Notes under the pieces: model-generated
What the model saw: only the letters and a program-made list of their open reading frames with translations
What the model was told of the DNA's origin: nothing
Databases searched by the model: none
Assembly: GCA_964402955.1 (NCBI GenBank)
Contig: CAYOEZ010000030.1
Coordinates: forward strand, 1 to 29,149
Reading direction: 5' to 3'
Length of the DNA: 29,149 nucleotides
From: CAYOEZ01 sp964402955
GTDB taxonomy: Bacteria; Chloroflexota; DTOL01; DAOUCN01
Program-made: the position numbers and the translations under genes
Shown here: piece after piece, positions 15,742 to 21,154 of the stretch
Numbering within the stretch: position 1 is the stretch's first letter
Layout: every line of letters starts with the position of its first letter

Positions 15742-16377
15742 CTACAGGTCTCCTGTGACTTCACGTGCCAGCCGGTCGAAATAGGCCACCATGAAGCGGT
15801 GCCGCCCGCGGGCGATGCGGCGCGCCTCTTTGGTGAACAGAGTGTTCTTCACGCGTGCCAGTTTCACCACATACTCTCGCACCGGTGTGTGGTCGGGCAC
15901 GTGCGCCCTCGGATTGGTCGGGTCCAGTCGCTCATCGGCAGCCACATCGCTCCACAGTCGCTGGCCCGTTTGGCCGCCTACGGCGTAGGCCCGCGCGATG
16001 CCGATGGCGCCGATCGCGTCCAGCTTGTCGGCGTCGTAGAGGATTCTGGCTTCCAGCGTCGCCGGCGCTCCGCCGCCGCGGAAGCGGTGATTGACGACCG
16101 CTGCGGCGACAGCCTCGACGAACTCAGGGGCGGCGCCACGCTCAGCGAGCAGCGTTCGTACCCGGCGAGCGGCAGCCTCAGCATGATCTGCGCCGCTCTC
16201 ACGCTCAGCATTGCGGGCGATGTCATGCAAGAGAACGGCGGTGCGAATGACGGCGAGATCGGCGCCCTCGCTGCGTGCGATGTGTTCGGCGAGCGCCAGC
16301 ACCCGCAGCACATGGTCAAAGTCGTGCGCCGATTCGGCCCCGGCATAAAGTTGGCGTGCTTCATCAATTGTGATCAT
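15742..16377 (-). CDS. HD-domain phosphohydrolase
   Basis: 211 residues with the ordered metal-binding motifs of the HD superfamily: HDFDH (from residue 18), LLHDIAR (His51-Asp52), HAEAA, NHRFRG and DADKLDAIGA. It is the stand-alone YedJ/YpgQ-like type, which act on nucleotides or similar phosphate esters; substrate unknown. The promoter -10 (16392-16387) puts transcription start at about 16380, only two or three bases before ATG 16377, so the mRNA is probably leaderless. It heads the operon with the GNAT. Confidence 0.85.
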   Translation of the reverse strand: MITIDEARQLYAGAESAHDFDHVLRVLALAEHIARSEGADLAVIRTAVLLHDIARNAERESGADHAEAAARRVRTLLAERGAAPEFVEAVAAAVVNHRFRGGGAPATLEARILYDADKLDAIGAIGIARAYAVGGQTGQRLWSDVAADERLDPTNPRAHVPDHTPVREYVVKLARVKNTLFTKEARRIARGRHRFMVAYFDRLAREVTGDL

Positions 16378-16386
16378 CGTGGGCGC

Positions 16387-16392
16387 ATTATA
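16387..16392 (-). promoter_or_regulatory. Extended -10 box of the HD hydrolase operon
   Basis: On the minus strand TATAAT, preceded by TGTGA. The -35 region is weak. Its distance to ATG 16377 leaves almost no leader. Confidence 0.6.
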
Positions 16393-16421
16393 TCACATGT
16401 GCGCAGAGCGGGAAACCGACA

Positions 16422-16450
16422 TTGACGGGCTGGCAGCGATCGGTTATAGT
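16422..16450 (+). promoter_or_regulatory. Promoter of the IstB-like remnant
   Basis: TTGACG (16422-16427), 17 bp, TATAGT (16445-16450). The ribosome site GAGGTG (16459-16464) is 5 bp before ATG 16470. Confidence 0.65.
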
Positions 16451-16469
16451 TTGCCATCGAGGTGACCGC

Positions 16470-16898
16470 ATGAACGATCTCAGCCAAGCCGAGATCCAGG
16501 TTCTGATCGCATTGGGCGAGTTGGACGCGGCGCGAGCGACTGGCGCCTACAATCGTCTCTGGGCGAAGCTGGTGACCTGCCACCTGCTGGGGCTTGATGA
16601 CTTCGGCTTACAGGCTCTCACGCCACAGGCGGCCCAGGACCTGTACGAGATCATCAGCGAGCGCTATGAACATCGCTCGCTAGTCCTGACCAGTAACCGC
16701 GCCCTGACCGAGTGGGCGGAGGTATTCAGCAACGACCTCCTGGCGAGCGCAGCGCTGGATCGTCTGACCCATCATGCGCACACACCGGTCATCCAGGGTG
16801 ACAGCTATCGCCAGCGTAGTCGCCGCAAGGAGGCTCTGGGCACACAAACCGCCTTGCCCGAAGCTCACCCCGCTCTATCGGGTGCGCCATCGTTCTAA
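16470..16898 (+). pseudogene. Truncated IstB-like protein (IS21-type helper), possibly expressed
   Basis: 142 residues. From about residue 22 it matches the C-terminal half of IstB, the AAA ATPase of IS21-type transposons: ATGAYNRLWAKL, then Walker B LLGLDDFGL, then LTPQAAQDLYEIISERYEHRSLVLTSNRALTEW and a late ALDRLTHHAHTPVIQGDSYRQRSRRK. The Walker A half (about 100 residues) is missing, and the first 20 residues (MNDLSQAEIQVLIALGELD) do not look like IstB. No IstA gene is present. It nevertheless has a good promoter and ribosome site. The last residues are encoded by a 25-base sequence (16860-16884) that also occurs in the repeat at 6955-7131. It is either a decaying IS remnant or a domesticated fragment. 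Confidence 0.75.
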
Positions 16899-17109
16899 AC
16901 CGTCGCCACACTCGTCCGGTGGGTAAACACCACCCGATCACGCGTGGTATACGTCGGGCGGCTATTGACAAAGGGCGTTATGGGTGACGTGGAAGCCGGC
17001 GTTCAGGCGCTATCTGTATCACATCGTTGCGCCGTGACCCGTGACAGAGCGCAAGCCGTTTTGACATCTGGCGATGCTCGCCTCCAGTAGACCGGGCATC
17101 GTGCCCGGG

Positions 17110-17118
17110 ACTCACCGC
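17110..17118. repeat. Left target duplication of the 17119-17303 element
   Basis: ACTCACCGC, repeated exactly at 17304-17312 and flush with the inverted repeats. The stretch 16899-17109 upstream shows no gene or clear signal. Confidence 0.88.
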
Positions 17119-17303
17119 CAGACATTTCAAGATTGTGTGTTGTATTCACCACAGAGACGCAGAGGGCACGGAGGACATCCCTTGGCCGGTCGCTTTGACG
17201 CCTCCTGCTGCCAATCGGACGCGTGCATACGCATTTATGGTTGACTCTGTGTCCTCTGCGCCTCTCTGCGGTTTTCAACATCGCCCTTATCTTGAAACGT
17301 CTG
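17119..17303. mobile_element. Miniature insertion element, same ends as 13841-14020, 9-bp target duplication
   Basis: A 185-bp element without a gene. The ends CAGACATTTCAAGATT (17119-17134) and the reverse complement of CAGACGTTTCAAGATA (17288-17303) match the 13841-14020 element. Thirteen and fifteen bases inside, inverted arrays of roughly 9-bp CACAGAG/CGCAGAG units begin with ACCACAGAG (17148) and end in CTGCGGT (17272). The arrays have a different unit from the other copy although the ends agree. A perfect 9-bp direct repeat flanks it. Confidence 0.9.
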
Positions 17304-17312
17304 ACTCACCGC
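17304..17312. repeat. Right target duplication of the 17119-17303 element
   Basis: ACTCACCGC, an exact copy of 17110-17118, 8 bp before the nth -35 box. Confidence 0.88.
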
Positions 17313-17320
17313 GCGGACGC

Positions 17321-17348
17321 TTGACATGAGCGTGTGATGGTGTATACT
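17321..17348 (+). promoter_or_regulatory. Promoter of nth
   Basis: TTGACA (17321-17326), 16 bp, TATACT (17343-17348), with TG directly before the -10. The same arrangement is seen for nagZ. Confidence 0.8.
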
Positions 17349-17406
17349 CGTCCCAGACAGCGCACATGTGCAGTATCCCGCTGGACTGCACGCATAGAGG
17401 AGACGA

Positions 17407-18063
17407 ATGCGCGACGAACACATCCACGAGATCATGGCTCGGCTGCGTGAGACCAAGAAAGCGTGGGAATTGCCCCACGTGACACAGCTAGCCAACAAGC
17501 AACGTGATCCCTTCCGAGTCCTGATCTCCACCGTCCTCAGCCTGCGCACAAAAGACGCCACCACTGCGGCCGCTTCCGACCGCATCTATGCTCTGGCTGA
17601 CACCCCGGAGACGATTCTACAATTGACGCCAGAACAGGTCGAGCAGGCCATCTATCCGGTCGGCTTCTATCGTGTCAAGGCGCGCAACATCTTGCAGATT
17701 TGCCGCATCTTGCTCGACGACTACGGCGGCGCCGTCCCCGATGAGATCGATGTACTGGTCAAGCTGCCCGGCGTGGGCCGTAAGACGGCCAACCTCGTCG
17801 TCACGCTCGGCTATGGCAAGCCGGGGATCTGCGTCGACACCCACGTCCATCACATCACCAACCGCTGGGGTTATGTCCAGACAAGCGCTCCTGACCGGAC
17901 AGAGGTGGTCTTGCGCGCCAAGCTCCCGGCCATGTATTGGATGGAGTTCAATGACACTCTGGTCACCTTCGGCCAGAATCTATGCTATCCGCTCTCGCCA
18001 CGTTGTTCCGTCTGCCCTGTTGCGCGTTTCTGCGATCGCGTCGGCGTGGAGCGCAGTCGATAA
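17407..18063 (+). CDS. nth: Endonuclease III (DNA glycosylase/AP lyase)
   Basis: 218-residue base-excision-repair enzyme that removes oxidised pyrimidines and cuts the abasic site. The helix-hairpin-helix LPGVGRKTANLV (about residues 119-130) contains the catalytic Lys, and CVDTHVHHITNRWG the catalytic Asp. The C-terminal [4Fe-4S] loop has the exact spacing Cys-x6-Cys-x2-Cys-x5-Cys (CYPLSPRCSVCPVARFC). Normal family length. AGAGGAG at 17396-17402 supports ATG 17407. It is monocistronic. Confidence 0.95.
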   Translation: MRDEHIHEIMARLRETKKAWELPHVTQLANKQRDPFRVLISTVLSLRTKDATTAAASDRIYALADTPETILQLTPEQVEQAIYPVGFYRVKARNILQICRILLDDYGGAVPDEIDVLVKLPGVGRKTANLVVTLGYGKPGICVDTHVHHITNRWGYVQTSAPDRTEVVLRAKLPAMYWMEFNDTLVTFGQNLCYPLSPRCSVCPVARFCDRVGVERSR

Positions 18064-18105
18064 GAGTTGAGCCACATCGGTTTCTCAAAATCGCCCGGCC
18101 GAATA

Positions 18106-18200
18106 GGACGCGGATTCTCGCGGAAGAAGCCGCAGATGCCTGCCGATCTGTCTGGCCTATCTGCGCTTATCCGCGGCAGTTTCTGTGCTGATCCGCGTCC
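18106..18200. repeat. Palindromic repeat element upstream of the nuoEF promoter
   Basis: GGACGCGGAT (18106-18115) is the exact reverse complement of 18191-18200. Inside, GCGGAT/CGCGGA/CGCAGAT units recur at about 9-10 bp on both sides in inverted orientation. It is related in style to 6955-7131. No target duplication was found. It ends 14 bp before the -35 box of the next promoter. Confidence 0.6.
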
Positions 18201-18213
18201 CATCAAGATGCGC

Positions 18214-18242
18214 TTGCCGCACGCTGCAACTCGTGGTATAAT
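18214..18242 (+). promoter_or_regulatory. Promoter of the nuoEF fusion
   Basis: TTGCCG (18214-18219), 17 bp, TATAAT (18237-18242) with a TGg extension. The leader is about 37 nt, with GGAG 6 bp before ATG 18286. Confidence 0.75.
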
Positions 18243-18285
18243 GATGGCAGATCGTGAGCGATGTCACAATCAATAGGAGCGAACA

Positions 18286-20073
18286 ATGATGAACGTGTCG
18301 CTTGAGCCATCACACACCTCACAAGAGGCTGGTTCCACGACAACCGGACTGGACGCAATCCTCGCCAGCCACCCTCGGCGGGCGGATGTCCTCCTCTCGG
18401 TTCTCCAGGACATCCAGCTCAAGATGGGGCATGTTTCGCCGGCTTCTTTACCTCAGATCGCCCAGTACCTTGGCGTTTCCGAAAGCGTCATCTATGGCGT
18501 CCTCAAGTTCTACGACCTCTTCACTACTGAACCGGAAGGAACTGCCATCCACCTCTGCGAGGACGTCGTCTGCTACCTGGCCGGAGCGCCCGAGATCCGC
18601 GTTGCCGTCGAGGACACACTCGATGTCGGCCCGGATGGCACGACGCAGGACGGGGCTTTCACCTTGCACATGTCATCCTGCCTGGGCGGTTGCCATCGCG
18701 GCCCGGGCATGCTGATCGACAATTCGCCGCAATTTGAGCTGACCCCCGACAAGGCGCGCCAGGTCATCTCGGAAGCGCGCGTGCGCCGGCCCGAGTGCAC
18801 CCCCATCAGCGGCATCCGCACTCCTGTCGAGGAGCGCATCCTGCTTTCGAATTGCGAAGTGATCGATCCCACCAGCCTGACCGAGTATGTGGCAGCCGGG
18901 GGCTTGAAGTCGCTCAAGCGCGCGCTGGCCATGGGTCCGGCCTGGGTCATCAACGAGATGAAGAACTCGGGTCTGGTTGGTCGTGGCGGCGCAGCCTTCC
19001 CCACGGGACTCAAGTGGGATCTGGCGGCGCGCGGCGTGATCGAGCAAGGTCCCAGCACGCGCGGCCCACGCGCCTACATCGTGTGCAACGCCGACGAGAG
19101 CGAGACGGGCACGTTCAAGGATCGCCTGCTCCTGGGCAACGATCCCCTGCGCGTCATTGAGGGCCTGATTATCGCCGCCTTCGCCGTCGGCGCCGACTAT
19201 GGTTATATCTACGTGCGCTGGGAATACCCGCTGCTCGTCGAGCGACTGCTTAAGGTGTTGGATCAGGCGCGCAAGGCCGGCTACCTCGGCTCGCGCATCC
19301 TCGGCAGCGATTTCAGCTTTGATCTTGAAGTGCGGCGTGGCGCCGGAGCGTATGTCTGTGGCGAAGAGACAGCCCTGTTTGAGTCGATCGAGGGCAAACG
19401 CGGCGAAGCACGCGCCAAGCCGCCCTTCCCAACCACGCATGGCCTCTTCGGCCGGCCCACGGTGATCAACAATGTCGAAACGCTGGGCAAAGTCCCTCTC
19501 ATTATCGACAAGGGCGCCAGTTGGTACCGCGGCCTCGGCACGCCGAAATCGCCAGGCACCAAGCTCTTCTGTGTCAGCGGACGCGTCGAGCGCCCGGGCC
19601 TCTATGAACTGCCGCTCGGCGTCTCACTGCGACATCTGATCTATGACCTTGCCGGCGGCGTCAGCGGAGGGCGCAAGCTCAAGACGGTGCTCTGCGGCGG
19701 CGCGGCCGGGACGTTCATTGCACCAGACCAGTTGGACGTTGCGCTCGACTACCAGTCTCTTCCCGCCATTGGCGCCACGCTCGGCTCCGGCGCGATCATC
19801 GTGATAGACGAGAGTGTCTACATGTGGGAAGTCTTGCGCCGCCTGGCCCGTTTCTTCGCCCGTGAGTCGTGCGGCCGTTGCTTCCCCTGCCAGATCGGCA
19901 CGAGCCGCCAACTGGAAATCGTCACCCGCCTGAGCGAAGGCCGCGCCAAAGACAATGACATTGCGCTACTCAAAGAGGTCGGCAGTGTGATGCGCCTCAG
20001 TTCCACCTGCGGCCTGGGGCAGACCGCATCCAGCGCCGTGCTGAGCGGCCTCAAAATCATGGGCTATCCGTAG
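18286..20073 (+). CDS. NuoE-NuoF fusion, NADH-oxidising diaphorase subunit
   Basis: 595-residue fusion. Residues 20-165 are NuoE-like with a [2Fe-2S] site Cys91-x4-Cys96 and Cys132-x3-Cys136. The rest is NuoF-like: the NADH-binding GRGGAAFPTGLKW, the FMN-binding YIVCNADESETGTFKDR, GAYVCGEETALFESIEGKRGEARAKPPFP, and the [4Fe-4S] CGRCFPC with a late STCGLGQ. The same domain order is found in HoxF of NAD-reducing hydrogenase and FdsB of NAD-linked formate dehydrogenase, so it probably transfers electrons between NADH and a partner. It has no other complex I, hydrogenase or dehydrogenase subunit beside it. The next gene is xdhC, which hints at a molybdenum enzyme. Confidence 0.9.
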   Translation: MMNVSLEPSHTSQEAGSTTTGLDAILASHPRRADVLLSVLQDIQLKMGHVSPASLPQIAQYLGVSESVIYGVLKFYDLFTTEPEGTAIHLCEDVVCYLAGAPEIRVAVEDTLDVGPDGTTQDGAFTLHMSSCLGGCHRGPGMLIDNSPQFELTPDKARQVISEARVRRPECTPISGIRTPVEERILLSNCEVIDPTSLTEYVAAGGLKSLKRALAMGPAWVINEMKNSGLVGRGGAAFPTGLKWDLAARGVIEQGPSTRGPRAYIVCNADESETGTFKDRLLLGNDPLRVIEGLIIAAFAVGADYGYIYVRWEYPLLVERLLKVLDQARKAGYLGSRILGSDFSFDLEVRRGAGAYVCGEETALFESIEGKRGEARAKPPFPTTHGLFGRPTVINNVETLGKVPLIIDKGASWYRGLGTPKSPGTKLFCVSGRVERPGLYELPLGVSLRHLIYDLAGGVSGGRKLKTVLCGGAAGTFIAPDQLDVALDYQSLPAIGATLGSGAIIVIDESVYMWEVLRRLARFFARESCGRCFPCQIGTSRQLEIVTRLSEGRAKDNDIALLKEVGSVMRLSSTCGLGQTASSAVLSGLKIMGYP

Positions 20074-20096
20074 AATCGCGCCAGGGATCACACAGC

Positions 20097-20948
20097 ATGG
20101 CCGACCACAGCGTTCTGGACGTTCTGCAAGCGGCCGTCAGCGCCCTCGAATCAGGGCAGCGGGCCGCTCTCTTGACAATCGTGCGTTCGCACGGCTCAAC
20201 CCCGCGCCATAGCGGGGCCAAGATGCTGCTGCGGGAGGATGGCGCACAGACGGGCACGATTGGCGGGGGAACTTTGGAGGAGAGCGCTCTACGCGATGCA
20301 CAGCAGGCGCTCATTCAGGGCCAATCCAGACTGACGACGTACGAACTGAGCGGCAAGACAGAACAGAGCGTGGGTCTTTGTGGCGGCGCAGTCGAGTTGT
20401 CCATCGAGGTGCTCATGCCTGCTGCACAGCTTGTCATCATCGGCGCCGGCCACATTGCCCAGCCCCTCGCAGCCATGGCCGGCATGACCGGCATGGATGT
20501 GATCATCGTAGACGACCGGCCCGATTGGGCAACGCACGAGCGCTTTCCCCGGGCCAAACAGATTCACGTCGTCAGCTACGATCGCACAAGCGAGACGCTT
20601 GCGCCGCTTCCGCTCGAGATCACGTCATCGACAGCCGTTGTGGTGGCGACGTGGGGATGGGACGAGCCTGCTCTGCGCCAGGTCCTCGCTACGCCAGCTT
20701 TCTACATCGGTCTGATCGGGAGCAAACGCAAGCTGGCTCTGCTGGCCGACAGTCTGCAAGCGCATGGAGTGGACCTTGATCTCTTCAAGCGCGTCCATGC
20801 TCCCATCGGTCTCGACCTGGGCGGCGAGACTCCAGGTGAGATCGCCCTCTCGATCATGGCCGAAATCCAGCTTGTCCGTCACGGCGGCAGCGGCCAGCAC
20901 CTGCACAGCTTGCGCGCCGACCGGACCGCGCCGTCAGACCGCACATAA
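20097..20948 (+). CDS. xdhC: XdhC/CoxI family molybdenum-cofactor maturation protein
   Basis: 283 residues. The N-terminal XdhC domain has GSTPRHSGAKMLLREDGAQTGTIGGGTLEESAL and a VGLCGGAVELSIEVL segment. The C-terminal Rossmann domain begins VIIGAGHIAQPLAAMAGMTG and ends with IGLIGSKRKLALL and the family motif APIGLDLGGETPGEIALSIMAEI. The family binds and sulfurates molybdenum cofactor for xanthine dehydrogenase and related hydroxylases. It starts 23 bp after nuoEF with no good ribosome site, suggesting co-expression. No molybdenum hydroxylase is visible here. Confidence 0.9.
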   Translation: MADHSVLDVLQAAVSALESGQRAALLTIVRSHGSTPRHSGAKMLLREDGAQTGTIGGGTLEESALRDAQQALIQGQSRLTTYELSGKTEQSVGLCGGAVELSIEVLMPAAQLVIIGAGHIAQPLAAMAGMTGMDVIIVDDRPDWATHERFPRAKQIHVVSYDRTSETLAPLPLEITSSTAVVVATWGWDEPALRQVLATPAFYIGLIGSKRKLALLADSLQAHGVDLDLFKRVHAPIGLDLGGETPGEIALSIMAEIQLVRHGGSGQHLHSLRADRTAPSDRT

Positions 20949-20951
20949 AAG

Positions 20952-20977
20952 GAGCGGCCAGCCTGGGCTGGCCGCTC
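20952..20977 (+). terminator. Hairpin after xdhC, probable terminator
   Basis: 12-bp perfect stem (20952-20963 with 20966-20977), preceded by AAAA but without a T-run downstream. It probably ends the nuoEF-xdhC transcript. Confidence 0.6.
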
Positions 20978-21015
20978 TCGCCTCATTCGTCCTGCACGCG
21001 ACGCGCCTCTGCAAC

Positions 21016-21145
21016 TGGTGAGCGTAATCTCCTTCCCACTCCGTGCAGTAAGGCGCTCCCTTGCGCCGTCCAGGCGGCAAAACGATCCCCCATTCTGGAG
21101 CGGAAGAGACCGCTCCCTACACGATCAAGAAAGATAACGCTCACC
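21016..21145. mobile_element. Small inverted-repeat element with 8-bp flanking duplication
   Basis: Ends 21017-21030 (GGTGAGCGTAATCT) and 21132-21145 are inverted repeats with one mismatch. TCTGCAAC flanks it at 21008-21015 and 21146-21153, with one extra T on the left. The interior holds GAGCGG/CCGCTC and CTCCCTACA motifs but no gene. The right duplication abuts the stop codon of the minus-strand methylase-like gene. Confidence 0.6.
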
Positions 21146-21154
21146 TCTGCAACG

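Noticed and set aside
16965..16993. TTGACA at 16965 as a promoter
   Set aside because: No -10 box at a proper distance and no gene before the mobile element.
13861..17280. Periodic ACAGA/CAGAG arrays considered as CRISPR or tandem repeats
   Set aside because: Units are only about 9 bp, imperfect and inverted around a centre, with no spacers; they are internal parts of inverted-repeat elements.
20998..21154. Possible tRNA or small RNA in the gap after xdhC
   Set aside because: No cloverleaf or tRNA T-loop; the gap is explained by the terminator hairpin and an inverted-repeat element.
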